Shown one piece after another: positions 36,203 to 45,263 of a stretch of DNA of 50,913 nt. The stretch's first letter is position 1. Each line of letters begins with the position of its first letter. The stretch is from Chloroflexota bacterium (GTDB lineage Bacteria > Chloroflexota > UBA6077 > SHYK01). The notes beneath the pieces were generated by a model. The model saw nothing but the letters and a program-made list of their open reading frames with translations. It was not told where the DNA came from and did not search any database. The position numbers and the translations under genes are program-made. The DNA lies in assembly GCA_035652535.1 (NCBI GenBank), contig DASRDP010000103.1, positions 1 to 50,913 of the forward strand. Reading direction: 5' to 3'.

Positions 36203-37288
36203 ATGGCATACCGCATCACCCTGATCCCTGGCGATGGGACAGGACCGGAAATCGTGGAGGCGACACGCCGCGTCCTGGAGGCCACCGGGGTGGCTTTCGA
36301 TTGGGAAGTTCATGAGGCGGGCGATGAGGTTCTTGCGCGAGAAGGAACTCCCCTGCCCGATTCTGTGCTCGAGTCAATTCGGAAGAACAAAGTGGCGTTG
36401 AAGGGGCCGATCACAACACCCGTGGGCACCGGCTTTCGAAGCGTCAACGTCGCTCTGCGCCAAGCCCTGGACCTGTATGCGAACGTTCGCCCATGCAGGA
36501 CCTATCGCGGTGTGCGCTCCCGATATCAGGACGTGGATGTCGTGATCGTTCGGGAGAATACCGAGGATCTGTACGCGGGAATCGAGTTCGAGCAGGGCAC
36601 TGACCAGACCAGGCGCCTGATCGACATCCTGACTGAGATGAGCGGCCAGCAGATCCGGCCTGACTCCGCCATCAGCATCAAGCCGATCTCCATCTATGGA
36701 ACGCAGCGAATCGTCCGGTATGCCTTCGATTACGCGCGGCGGAACCGAAGGCGCAAGGTCACGGCCGTGCATAAGGCCAATATCATGAAATACACGGACG
36801 GGCTGTTTCTCGAGGTCGCGACCGAGGTTGCGAAAGAGTACCCGGACATTCAGTACGAGAACCTGATCGTCGACAACATGTGCATGCAGCTCGTGCAAAA
36901 GCCGGAGCTCTACGACGTGCTGGTATTGCCCAACCTGTACGGCGATATCGTGTCTGATCTCGCGGCCGGCCTCGTGGGCGGGCTCGGCGTTGCGCCCGGA
37001 GCGAATGTCGGCGAGATCGGCGCGGTCTTCGAGCCGATCCACGGGAGCGCGCCAAAATATGCGGGCCAGAACAAGGTCAATCCCACCGCGACGATCCTAT
37101 CTGGCGCCCTCATGCTGCGGCATCTCAATGAAGTTGATGCCGCCGAGCGCGTCGAAAAGGCGATCGCGATGGTGATCGACGAGGGGAAGGACGTGACCTA
37201 CGACTTGAAGCCACGGCCTGACGATCCGAGCGCCGTGGGCACGGCGCAGTTCGCCGATGCCGTCATCGCGGCGATGCGGAAGCTCTGA
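36203..37288 (+). CDS. Isocitrate dehydrogenase, NAD-dependent-type (beta-decarboxylating)
   Basis: A 361-residue member of the isocitrate/isopropylmalate dehydrogenase family. It has the start [12 protein letters not shown], the substrate helix [21 protein letters not shown] (split: Ser-x-Asn then the two arginines) typical of IDH rather than Leu[13 protein letters not shown], the metal aspartates in [12 protein letters not shown], and [17 protein letters not shown]. The pattern is closest to the NAD-dependent mitochondrial-like group, but cofactor choice is not certain by eye. ATG 36203 has GGAGG 6 nt upstream. It oxidatively decarboxylates isocitrate to 2-oxoglutarate and is paired with mdh. 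Confidence 0.87.
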   Translation: MAYRITLIPGDGTGPEIVEATRRVLEATGVAFDWEVHEAGDEVLAREGTPLPDSVLESIRKNKVALKGPITTPVGTGFRSVNVALRQALDLYANVRPCRTYRGVRSRYQDVDVVIVRENTEDLYAGIEFEQGTDQTRRLIDILTEMSGQQIRPDSAISIKPISIYGTQRIVRYAFDYARRNRRRKVTAVHKANIMKYTDGLFLEVATEVAKEYPDIQYENLIVDNMCMQLVQKPELYDVLVLPNLYGDIVSDLAAGLVGGLGVAPGANVGEIGAVFEPIHGSAPKYAGQNKVNPTATILSGALMLRHLNEVDAAERVEKAIAMVIDEGKDVTYDLKPRPDDPSAVGTAQFADAVIAAMRKL

Positions 37289-37319
37289 AGCTCCCCGATA
37301 GGTTGGCGCTAACCGGTCG

Positions 37320-37844
37320 TCAAGATGTGGCCGGGTCTCGAATCGGCTTGACCAGCTCTCGCCCCACCTCGGTGGCAGTCGCCGGCGCAGCCGAGGCAAG
37401 GGTGGGGGGCGTCCCGCAGTAGGGGCAGAGTCGCCAGCGAAGCAGAATCGGGCGCTCGCAACGCTGGCACGGCTGTCGCAAGCGCGCCTGGCACCAAGGA
37501 CAGAAAAGAAAGTCCGCTTCGACCGGCTCCTGGCAGGACGGACAAACGGGACGGTCGTTCATCGACCAGTAGAGCGCTTCTTCTTCCAGGGACTGGCTGT
37601 ACAGCTCGGCTACTGTTCGCTGCGGGCGAAGCATGAAATAGACCAGCAGCCCAGGGAAGTTGAAGACCACGACCAGAAGCGTTGCCGCGATCTGGAGGGC
37701 GACGTCCGTGGTGCGGGATCGGATGTCCTGGAACGTCCACCAGACCGCCGCGATCCACAGCGCAATGAAGTACGTGAAGAGAATCGTGAGGCCGACGCGA
37801 ACGATGCGCTCAGCTTGGATCAGGATGTCTTCAATCGGCTGCAC
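37320..37844 (-). CDS. Membrane protein with double zinc-ribbon tail
   Basis: A 174-residue protein from GTG 37844. Two hydrophobic helices (about 16-36 and 48-72) precede a cytoplasmic tail with four knuckles CPSC, CPWC, CQRC and CPYC (about 101-142), which make two zinc ribbons of the DZR type. The helical part resembles PLD-nuclease N-terminal-like anchors. The role is unknown; such ribbons serve protein or nucleic-acid contacts. It is convergent with the isocitrate dehydrogenase gene, 31 bp away, and lies 89 bp downstream of mutS2 on the same strand. Confidence 0.78.
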   Translation of the reverse strand: MQPIEDILIQAERIVRVGLTILFTYFIALWIAAVWWTFQDIRSRTTDVALQIAATLLVVVFNFPGLLVYFMLRPQRTVAELYSQSLEEEALYWSMNDRPVCPSCQEPVEADFLFCPWCQARLRQPCQRCERPILLRWRLCPYCGTPPTLASAAPATATEVGRELVKPIRDPATS

Positions 37845-37933
37845 AAATTCAAGTGTATCGCATCGTCAATCGTCGCCACGAGCCTGGTACGCACCTGTCA
37901 CGCGGCGGTTCGCCAGCGCCGAGGGCGACTCCC

Positions 37934-40348
37934 CTAGCTCGCGAGGTGGACAATGGTCGCGCCCTCGCCGCCCTCCGCGCGGTCGGCGCCCTCGTGCGAG
38001 CGAACCAACGGGTGGTTCGTCAGCAGGTCGCGCACTGTCTGGCGAACCGCCCCGGTGCCCTTGCCATGAATGATCCGCACCGTCCGGGCGCCTTCCATGT
38101 AGACGTCGTTCAGGTACCGGTCCAGACGGTACCGTGCTTCTTCGGTCGTCAAGCCGCGAAGATCGAGTTGCGACTCAATCGGTGACCAGATCGGTGCGCT
38201 CGGGCCGTCCACGTCGCCCGCCGCCAATTGACCGGCGGCGACCGCGCGCTCTCTCGGTGTCTGGACCGCCGCGCGCTCTTCGCGGCGAACGAGCTGCCGC
38301 GGTTCGACGCGGACGCGCTTCCCGCCAACGTCCACCTCGACGACGCGGCCTCCGTCGGTGACCGCTCGCACAGTGCCCCGAGCGCCGAGGGTCGTGACCT
38401 CGACGTGATCGCCGATCGAGAAACTCTCTGGCGGGGTTGGCTCGTCGCGGCCGGGTGATGGCGTTTGGCCGATTGCGCGAAGTCCGGCGATGCGCCCCTC
38501 GATCTGGGCGAGGCGCTCGCGCTCGGCTCGGAGCCCGCGCAGCTCGCGGCGCAGCTCATCCGCCTCCCGCGCCAGCTCGGAGATCGTAGCTTCCCGCACG
38601 TGCTCGGCCTGGGCGATGACGGAAGCCCGATCGCGCTCGATGGCGGCCAGTCGCGAGCGCAGCTGCTGGTTCGCCCGCTCGGCATTGGCGCGAATCTGCG
38701 CCGTTTCGGCGCGGTCCTCCCGCGCCTGGGCCAGATGCGCGTGGATCTCGGAGAGAAGCTGGTCCACTTGCCGCTCCGCGGGGTGCGTTCGATCGCGCGC
38801 ATTGGCGACGATGTCCCCTGGCATGCCCAGGCGCTCGGCAATCGCGAGGGCGTTGCTCCGCCCGGGGAGGCCAATGATCAGGCGGTACGTCGGCTGCAGC
38901 GTGATGGGATCGAACTCGACGGAGGCGTTTTCGACGCCCGGCGTCGCGTAGGCAAACGCCTTCAGCTCCGAGTAGTGCGTTGTCGCCACGGTGAAGATTC
39001 GCGCTTCCACCAGATACTGGAGGATGGCTTGCGACAACGCAGCGCCCTCTTGGGGATCAGTCCCGGCGCCGATCTCGTCCAGGAGCACGAGCGATCTTCG
39101 GTCGGCGGACTTGAGGATTTCCACGATGCGCGTCACGTGCGAGGAGAAGGTCGACAGGCTCTGCTCGATGCTCTGCTCGTCGCCAATGTCGGCATAGATT
39201 CCCGAAAAGACTGCCAGCGCCGAGCCTTCATCGGCGGGAATCTGCATTCCGGCCTGGGCCATGGCGGCCAGAAGTCCGGCGGTTTTCAGCGCGACCGTCT
39301 TGCCGCCAGTGTTCGGGCCGGTGATGAGCAGCGCGTGAAAAGCTCCCCCCAGCTCGATGTCGATCGGCACAACGTCGCCACGGAGGAGCGGATGCCGCGC
39401 CCCAACGAGATGAATCGCGCGGCGATCGTCCGCGCCTCGCGTGCTGGAATCCGTCAACGGGATCAGCGTGGGCCGCGATGCGTGCATCTCCATCCCGAGC
39501 TTGGCCATGGCGAATGCGAGGTCGATTCGGGCCAGCGACTCGACCGTCTCGACGAGGCCGAACTGGGCGGCGTGGACGCGTTCGCTGAGGGCCTTCAGAA
39601 TGCGCTCGATCTCGCGCTCTTCCTCGATGCCGTGTTCCCGCCACACGTTCGTCAGCTCGACGATGGCGAGCGGCTCGATGAACACCGTGGCGCCGCTCGC
39701 AGACTGATCGTGTACGATGCCGCGGACCCGCCCCCGAAAATCGGATTTGATGGGCAGGACGTATCGCCCGCTGCGCATGGTGACGACCGGTTCCTGCAGG
39801 GCGTCTCGGACCGTTGAGCTTGCCATCAGCTCGTTGATTCGGCGCATTAGCCGGTCGTACGCGCCACGCATATCTGATCGGATGCGTCGCAGGCGCTCGC
39901 TCGCGCTGTCGAGCACCAGCCCTTCGTCATCGATGCCCAGGCGAATGGCGTTCTCGAGTTCGTCGAGGTTCGCGATGCCCCGCGCGAATCGGGCGAGCGT
40001 TGGCGCGCGGATCTCCTGCCGTTCGACGAGATGGCGCACTGCACGGCCCGCTGCGATCGTCGACGCGATCTCCAGCAGCTCGAACGGATTAAGCGTTCCC
40101 CCTATCGCGGCGCGACGCACGTGAGCCCGGACGTCATGGGCTCCCCGCACGCCGGTGTTGGGCCGGACCTCCAGCAGGTGACGCGCCTCTTCGGTCGCGT
40201 TCTGGCGGCGCTCGACTTCCGAGGGGTCAGTCGAAGGCAGGAGATTGCTGACGAGCGACTCGCTTGCCGAAAAGGCGCAACGCGCCGCGACGAGGTCGAG
40301 GACCTTGTCGAATTCCAGGGTTTGCAGGTGGCGGGCAGACATCCCCAT
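37934..40348 (-). CDS. mutS2: Endonuclease MutS2
   Basis: An 804-residue MutS2 without the mismatch-reading N-terminal domain of MutS1. The order is an N-terminal helical core, an ATPase with the Walker A loop GPNTGGKTVALKT and the Walker B segment LVLLDEIGAGTDP, a long coiled coil (about 515-620), a KOW-like beta segment, and a C-terminal Smr nuclease domain with LDLRGLTTEEA and IIHGKGTGAVR. MutS2 suppresses recombination or rescues collided ribosomes depending on species. ATG 40348 or the ATG two codons on is the start; the ribosome site is poor. cvpA lies 48 bp upstream. Confidence 0.95.
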   Translation of the reverse strand: MGMSARHLQTLEFDKVLDLVAARCAFSASESLVSNLLPSTDPSEVERRQNATEEARHLLEVRPNTGVRGAHDVRAHVRRAAIGGTLNPFELLEIASTIAAGRAVRHLVERQEIRAPTLARFARGIANLDELENAIRLGIDDEGLVLDSASERLRRIRSDMRGAYDRLMRRINELMASSTVRDALQEPVVTMRSGRYVLPIKSDFRGRVRGIVHDQSASGATVFIEPLAIVELTNVWREHGIEEEREIERILKALSERVHAAQFGLVETVESLARIDLAFAMAKLGMEMHASRPTLIPLTDSSTRGADDRRAIHLVGARHPLLRGDVVPIDIELGGAFHALLITGPNTGGKTVALKTAGLLAAMAQAGMQIPADEGSALAVFSGIYADIGDEQSIEQSLSTFSSHVTRIVEILKSADRRSLVLLDEIGAGTDPQEGAALSQAILQYLVEARIFTVATTHYSELKAFAYATPGVENASVEFDPITLQPTYRLIIGLPGRSNALAIAERLGMPGDIVANARDRTHPAERQVDQLLSEIHAHLAQAREDRAETAQIRANAERANQQLRSRLAAIERDRASVIAQAEHVREATISELAREADELRRELRGLRAERERLAQIEGRIAGLRAIGQTPSPGRDEPTPPESFSIGDHVEVTTLGARGTVRAVTDGGRVVEVDVGGKRVRVEPRQLVRREERAAVQTPRERAVAAGQLAAGDVDGPSAPIWSPIESQLDLRGLTTEEARYRLDRYLNDVYMEGARTVRIIHGKGTGAVRQTVRDLLTNHPLVRSHEGADRAEGGEGATIVHLAS

Positions 40349-40396
40349 GGCTGATGCATCAAAGGCTAGGCGCGGCGCGTCTGCCCGATCCTCCCT

Positions 40397-40960
40397 CTAC
40401 AGACAGCGTTCGCACGCGTCCTTTGTCGAGACGGGCATCCATTCCGCGACCCTGCCGGTGATGCCCGGGAACGTCTCGGCCACGAGGGGAATGAACGGCG
40501 TGGTCTGAATCTCCAACCGCACATTCTCCCGCGCTCCGTCGAGGTATGCCCACGGCTGGTCCGTCGCGACCAGCAGCATTCCCGTGAGCTGCGCAACCGC
40601 GAGCAGCCCGGCGAAGAACCCGACGATGGCGCCCACACCCCCCTCGATGTAATTGTTGCGAACGAGGCGCGTTCGACGGTACGTGACAAGCAGGACGAGA
40701 AAGAGGACGATTGTGATCAATAGCGTGACGATGAAATAGGTGACCGGCAGGCCTCGATCGGCCGAGACGCCTGCCCACGGACCGGTGAGCCGGCTGAGCG
40801 GCCTGGAGATCGTGTTTCCACCGATGGCTCCGATCAGAATCGACGCGATCAAAAACAGCTCTTTGACAACACCTGAGCGCATTCCGAACAGAATCGCTGA
40901 GATCCAGATGAGAATGAAAAGGAAGTCCAGCGCAGTCATGGCGCCCAGGAATTCGATCAT
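40397..40960 (-). CDS. cvpA: CvpA family membrane protein
   Basis: A 187-residue inner-membrane protein with four hydrophobic helices (about 9-27, 31-50, 69-93, 107-130) and the typical CvpA start FLGAMTALDFLFILIWI ... FGMRSGVVKELF. CvpA proteins are linked to colicin V export and envelope stress tolerance, with no agreed biochemical role. I place the start at ATG 40960 because GGAGGGG lies just upstream; an earlier ATG at 40978 overlaps that site. It sits directly before mutS2, an arrangement seen in many bacteria. Confidence 0.85.
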   Translation of the reverse strand: MIEFLGAMTALDFLFILIWISAILFGMRSGVVKELFLIASILIGAIGGNTISRPLSRLTGPWAGVSADRGLPVTYFIVTLLITIVLFLVLLVTYRRTRLVRNNYIEGGVGAIVGFFAGLLAVAQLTGMLLVATDQPWAYLDGARENVRLEIQTTPFIPLVAETFPGITGRVAEWMPVSTKDACERCL

Positions 40961-41059
40961 CGTCCCCTCCGATGGCATACCGGACGTTGCCGCCAGCGAA
41001 CACGGATATTACATCTATCGGAGGCCCCGAAACCGCGAATCGTCATGTACATTCGGCCA

Positions 41060-43480
41060 CTATCGGCCGCGAATGCGCGCGCCGAGATCATTGGCCAGGT
41101 GCGATTCGATCGCGTCGACCGCGGCGTTTACGTCTGCGTCTTCGAGGGTCCGGTCGGGCGCTCGAAAGGTGAGGCGGTAGGCGAGGCTCACCGTGCCGTC
41201 CGGGATGCCGGTCCCGCGATAGACGTCGAAGAGCGCGGCCCGCTCGAGCAGGGGGCCTGCGCTCCGTTCAATCGTCGCGAGTACGCGCGCATGCTCGATC
41301 GCTTCTGGCACGATCAGGGCGAGATCGCGAGATACGGCCGGGTACCGTGGGAGCCCCCGCACTTCGATCTCCTCGCGAGCCATGGCAAGAACGGGCCCCA
41401 GGTCGATCTCGGCCGCGTTGAGCCGCAATCCACGAAGCTCGAATCGCTCCGCGACGATCGGATGGACTTCGGCGACGACGCCCACCGGCTCGGCCTTGCC
41501 CCCAATCTGGATCGAGCCGGCGCGACCGGGGTGGACCCAGGGCGCATCCGACCCGGGGACGACGTGGATGGGCACGTTCAGCGCGCTCATCGCGGCCTCG
41601 ATGGCGGCCTTGATATCGAAGAAGTCGAATTCCGACGGGTTGGCGTTCCAGTCGGCGGGATCTCGACGTCCCGCCATTGCGATGGCGAGTCGGCGCTCCT
41701 CGCGCGGAAGTGGGGCCAGGGGGGGAAGATAGACGCGAGCGATCTCGAAGATCGCAACGCGCGTTTGGTACCGCAAATTGGACGCCACGGTGGACAAGAG
41801 GCTTGGAAGCAGCGACGTGCGAAGCCGGCTCCGATCGATGCTCTGGGGATTCGCCACCGGAATCGCATCCGGATCAGGCGGCCCTTCCGGGAACGAGGAC
41901 GCTGCATCGAGCCGACTCTGGGCATAGGGATCGACGAGGGAGTAGGTGATGACCTCCTGGAGGCCCGCCGCGGCCACCGCGGAGCGGAGGACGCTCTCCC
42001 AACGGAGCGTTGGATCCTCGTGCGTGGGCGGCAGCGCGCCGGATGGCAGCACGACGGGAATGACGTCGTAGCCGACGACGCGGGCCACTTCCTCCGAGAT
42101 GTCCGCCTTGCCCTCGACATCGCGCCGCCAGGTCGGCGGCGTGGCCACGAATTCGTCGCCGTCCCGGCGGACCGCGAACCCCAGCCGGCTCAGCACGGAC
42201 TCGATTTGAGCGCCCGGATATGCGTGACCGATGAGGTTCTGAACGTCTCGGGCGCTAAAGCGGATGGGCTCCGGGGGCGGAACGTGCGCGTCCACGTCAA
42301 CCAACGCACCTTCCAGGGTGGCCTCCGCCAGCTCCGCCAACATTTCGGCGGCGCGACGCGAGGCGAGGGGCGGCAATTCCGGGTCGAGCCCCTTGTCGAA
42401 TCGCTTGGACGCCTCGGTTTGGAGGTGAATGGTTCGCGAGGTTCGTCGGATCGAGGCGGCGCTAAAGGTCGCCGACTCGAGAACCACTCGCGTCGTCGAA
42501 CCGGTGATTTCGCTCTCGCCGCCGCCCATGATGCCGGCGAGCGCGACCGGCGCCGCCGAGTCGGCGATGACGAGCATGTCGGGCGAGAGCTCGCGTTCGA
42601 CGCCATCGATGGTGGTGATGCGCTCGCCAACTCGGGCGGGCCGCACGCGGATCGTCAAGTCGCGGAGGCGGTCAGCGTCGAAGGTATGAAGCGGCTGCCC
42701 CAGCTCCAGCATCACGTAGTTACTGACGTCCACGACGTTGCTGATCGGGCGAACGCCGCAGAGATGGAGTCGCCGCTGGAGCCATGGTGGGGAGGGCGCG
42801 ACGTGGACGTTGGTCAGCAGCTGACCTGTGTACCGTGGGCACAGGGCTCGATCGTCGACGAACACCCGGAGGGGCGAATCGCTCCCGGAGCTCCCGTCGC
42901 GTTTCTCTCGCCCCTGCCAGGGCAGCCTGACCGTTGCGCCGGTGATGGCGCCGATCTCGCGCGCGATGCCGACGATTCCGAAGCAGTCGGGCCGGTTCGG
43001 AGTCAGCTCGACGTCGAAGACTTCATCGCCCAGGTACGCGGCCAGATCCATGCCGATGGGGGCATCGGGCTCGAGCACGTAGATGTGCTCGTCGTCGTCG
43101 GAGATGCCCAGTTCCGCCCCGGCGCACAACATCCCCTCAGAGGTGATCCCGCGAAAGCGCCGAGCTTCGATCACCCGCCGCTCATCGAGCTGCCCGCCAG
43201 CTCGAATGACTGGTACGACGTCCCCAGCACGAAGATTCTGGGCTGCCGTGACGAGGGTGAGGGTGGTCTCTCCGATGTCGACCCGTGCGACGAACAGATT
43301 GTCCGCCCCGCTGTGGCGAGCGATGTCGACGACGCGACCGATGACGATTCGTCGCCACTGCGCGCCGACGGAGTGGATGTTCCCGACCTCAGTGCCGGCC
43401 ATGGTCAGGCGATGCGCGATCTCCGCGGCAGGCGCGTCGATCTCGACGAACTCACGGAGCCAGCGAAGCGGCGCTCTCAT
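41060..43480 (-). CDS. pheT: Phenylalanyl-tRNA synthetase beta subunit
   Basis: An 806-residue subunit of the alpha2-beta2 enzyme that charges tRNA-Phe. The domain order is normal: the N-terminal helix, an EMAP-type tRNA-binding domain (about 40-150), the B3/B4 editing domain (about 210-390), B5 (about 400-475), the catalytic-like core, and the C-terminal ferredoxin-like anticodon-binding domain starting at PRYPAVSRDLALIVP. ATG 43480 overlaps the pheS stop (ATGA), so the two are translationally coupled. Confidence 0.96.
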   Translation of the reverse strand: MRAPLRWLREFVEIDAPAAEIAHRLTMAGTEVGNIHSVGAQWRRIVIGRVVDIARHSGADNLFVARVDIGETTLTLVTAAQNLRAGDVVPVIRAGGQLDERRVIEARRFRGITSEGMLCAGAELGISDDDEHIYVLEPDAPIGMDLAAYLGDEVFDVELTPNRPDCFGIVGIAREIGAITGATVRLPWQGREKRDGSSGSDSPLRVFVDDRALCPRYTGQLLTNVHVAPSPPWLQRRLHLCGVRPISNVVDVSNYVMLELGQPLHTFDADRLRDLTIRVRPARVGERITTIDGVERELSPDMLVIADSAAPVALAGIMGGGESEITGSTTRVVLESATFSAASIRRTSRTIHLQTEASKRFDKGLDPELPPLASRRAAEMLAELAEATLEGALVDVDAHVPPPEPIRFSARDVQNLIGHAYPGAQIESVLSRLGFAVRRDGDEFVATPPTWRRDVEGKADISEEVARVVGYDVIPVVLPSGALPPTHEDPTLRWESVLRSAVAAAGLQEVITYSLVDPYAQSRLDAASSFPEGPPDPDAIPVANPQSIDRSRLRTSLLPSLLSTVASNLRYQTRVAIFEIARVYLPPLAPLPREERRLAIAMAGRRDPADWNANPSEFDFFDIKAAIEAAMSALNVPIHVVPGSDAPWVHPGRAGSIQIGGKAEPVGVVAEVHPIVAERFELRGLRLNAAEIDLGPVLAMAREEIEVRGLPRYPAVSRDLALIVPEAIEHARVLATIERSAGPLLERAALFDVYRGTGIPDGTVSLAYRLTFRAPDRTLEDADVNAAVDAIESHLANDLGARIRGR

Positions 43481-44511
43481 GGAAACTGCTGCAGGAAGCG
43501 GAGATCATTGCCGTAAAAGAGCCGAATGTCGTCCACAGCGTGCTTGATCATTGTGATCCGCTCGGGGCCCATGCCAAACGCGAAGCCATTGACGCGCTCA
43601 GGGTCATACCCGACGTTGCGCAGGACATTGGGGTGCACCATGCCTGCGCCGAGCATCTCGATCCACCCGCTGGATTTGCACACGCGGCAGCCCTGGCCGC
43701 GACAGATCGGACACTGGACGCTCATGTCGACCCCCGGCTCGACAAAGGGGAAGTAGTCGCAGCGAAATCGCGTCTGGATCTCTGGCCAGAACATGCGTTG
43801 AGCGAAGGCCACCAGCACGCCCTTGAGGTCGGCCATTGTGAGTCCGATGTCCACGGCCAGCCCCTCCACCTGAGAGAACATCCACTCGTGAGACGCGTCC
43901 TGCGCCTCGTATCGATAGCAGCGTCCGGGAACGAGAATTCGAATGGGAGGCTGCGTCCGCTCCATGACCCGCGCCTGGTTGGGGGACGTGTGCGTCCTGA
44001 GGAGCACGGAGGGAGGATCGATGTAAAAGGTGTCGAACATGTCCCGCGCGGGATGCTCGTGCGGGATATTGAGCGCCTCAAAGTTGTACCAGTCCAGCTC
44101 AACCTCGGGCCCTTCGGTGACCTGGAACCCCATGTCACGAAAGATCTCGATGATTCGCCGCAGCGTTTGGGTGATGGGGTGGAGTCGCCCTGTGTGCAAA
44201 CGTCGGCCGGGCAGCGTCACGTCGATGCGCTCCGCTTCGAGTTGGCGCCGCAGCTTTCGCTCGCGGATCTCGGCCACACGAGTGTCGAACGCGCTCTCGA
44301 TCTCTCGCTTGGATGCGTTCGCGGCCTGGCCCGCGGCCGGTCGCTCCTCGGGCGGGAGCTGGCCGAGGGATTTCATGTGCTCGGCCAACGCACCACGACG
44401 GCCGAGGTACGCTGTGTGCCACGCCTCGAGCTGGGCGTCGTCCTCGGTCTCTCGCAGCTCCTCGAGGGCGCGCCTGGTGAGCTGCCGCAGATTGTCATCG
44501 AAGGTTGTCAC
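43477..44511 (-). CDS. pheS: Phenylalanyl-tRNA synthetase alpha subunit
   Basis: Catalytic subunit of 344 residues. An N-terminal coiled-coil arm (about 5-90) precedes the class II core with motif 2 around YRYEAQDASHEWMFSQVEG and motif 3 in FAFGMGPERITMIKHAVDD. I choose GTG 44511, with GAGGAG about 5 nt upstream, over the in-frame GTG 44535, which lies next to the terminator stem. A strong intrinsic terminator precedes the gene, so transcription from rplT must read through it or pheS must use a promoter in the short space after it. Confidence 0.95.
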   Translation of the reverse strand: MTTFDDNLRQLTRRALEELRETEDDAQLEAWHTAYLGRRGALAEHMKSLGQLPPEERPAAGQAANASKREIESAFDTRVAEIRERKLRRQLEAERIDVTLPGRRLHTGRLHPITQTLRRIIEIFRDMGFQVTEGPEVELDWYNFEALNIPHEHPARDMFDTFYIDPPSVLLRTHTSPNQARVMERTQPPIRILVPGRCYRYEAQDASHEWMFSQVEGLAVDIGLTMADLKGVLVAFAQRMFWPEIQTRFRCDYFPFVEPGVDMSVQCPICRGQGCRVCKSSGWIEMLGAGMVHPNVLRNVGYDPERVNGFAFGMGPERITMIKHAVDDIRLFYGNDLRFLQQFP

Positions 44512-44536
44512 GACCGCTCCTCGTGATTGGTCCACG

Positions 44537-44567
44537 AAAAACGCCCCCGTCTCGGAGACAGAGGCGT
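44537..44567 (-). terminator. Intrinsic terminator or attenuator between rplT and pheS
   Basis: On the minus strand ACGCCTCTGTCTC (44567-44555) pairs with GAGACGGGGGCGT (44553-44541), 13 positions with two G-U pairs and the closing pairs open for the loop, followed at once by TTTTT (44541-44537). It stands 33 nt after the rplT stop and 25 nt before the chosen pheS start. It is the clearest terminator in the window. Confidence 0.85.
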
Positions 44568-44600
44568 CTATCGCCGCCGTGGATCGGACTGGTCGTGAAG

Positions 44601-44954
44601 TCAGACCGACGCTTTGGCGCTCTCGATCAGGGCGGCAAATTCAGCCCGATTGTTCACGGCAAGCTCGGCGAGCATCTTCCGGTTGATCTCGATCCCGTGG
44701 CTCGCGAGCGCTGCCATGAATCGACTGTAGGAAAGCCCATGCTCGCGCGCGGCGGCGTTGATCCTGGTAATCCAAAGCCGGTGAAAATCGCGCTTGCGGT
44801 TTCGCCGGTCCCGGTACTGGTACGCGAGCGCGTGCAGGAGCGATTCTTTCGCAGTCTTGATCAACCGGTGGCGCGAGCCAGCGTGTCCCGCCGTCTGGCG
44901 CAAGACCTTTCGATGCCGCCTACGAGCAGTAACTCCTCTCTTAACGCGGGTCAT
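44601..44954 (-). CDS. rplT: Large ribosomal subunit protein bL20
   Basis: A 117-residue basic protein, full length for bL20, with the start TRVKRGVTARRRHRKVL, the KESLLHALAYQYRDRRNRKRDF core and the ending LAELAVNNRAEFAALIE. It binds 23S rRNA early in 50S assembly. It follows rpmI by 49 bp, the usual order. In many bacteria L20 represses its own operon by binding the leader upstream of infC or rpmI; no comparable long leader is seen here. A terminator follows. Confidence 0.97.
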   Translation of the reverse strand: MTRVKRGVTARRRHRKVLRQTAGHAGSRHRLIKTAKESLLHALAYQYRDRRNRKRDFHRLWITRINAAAREHGLSYSRFMAALASHGIEINRKMLAELAVNNRAEFAALIESAKASV

Positions 44955-45003
44955 CGTTCTCCCTTGAAATGTCTCTTAGAGAAGGAAATGGCGTCGCGGA
45001 CGG

Positions 45004-45204
45004 CTATTTTGCGTACGGAACCAACTGGCGAATGCGCGATACGTCGACGCGCGCGACCGCGTGCATCTCATCGTATTCCCGGGCCGATCGCTTCGAGCGA
45101 TTTCTGCGCAGGTGGCTCTTGCCGCAGCGCGTGCGCATCAACTTTCCGGAGCCGGTCACCTGCATACGGCGCGCGGTCGCCTTGTGCGTCTTGAGTTTGG
45201 GCAT
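45004..45204 (-). CDS. rpmI: Large ribosomal subunit protein bL35
   Basis: A 66-residue basic protein of normal bL35 length, beginning MPKLKTHKATARRMQVTGSG and rich in Arg/Lys. GAGG stands 3 nt before ATG 45204. The usual upstream partner infC is not here; queA lies 59 bp upstream instead. A -10-like TACAAT at 45223-45228 suggests a promoter in that short spacer. Confidence 0.96.
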   Translation of the reverse strand: MPKLKTHKATARRMQVTGSGKLMRTRCGKSHLRRNRSKRSAREYDEMHAVARVDVSRIRQLVPYAK

Positions 45205-45222
45205 ACATCACCTCGGCGCGTG

Positions 45223-45228
45223 ATTGTA
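45223..45228 (-). promoter_or_regulatory. Possible -10 element for rpmI-rplT
   Basis: On the minus strand TACAAT lies 18 bp before the rpmI start. A TTGGCC sequence 19 nt further upstream could serve as a weak -35. The leader would be only about 10-12 nt. Confidence 0.35.
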
Positions 45229-45263
45229 GCACGGCTGTTGCGCGGTCGGCCAAAATAACGCCC

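Noticed and set aside
38465-39817. A 450-codon plus-strand frame inside mutS2
   Set aside because: It lies wholly antisense to mutS2 with its ATPase motifs, with no ribosome site or domain pattern.
41045-43516. An 823-codon plus-strand frame covering pheT
   Set aside because: It is the antisense of a full-length, well-conserved synthetase subunit and shows no domain pattern of its own.
44512-44600. T-box leader for pheST
   Set aside because: There are fewer than 90 nt between rplT and pheS, and no specifier loop or T-box consensus is seen; the stem is listed as a plain terminator or attenuator.
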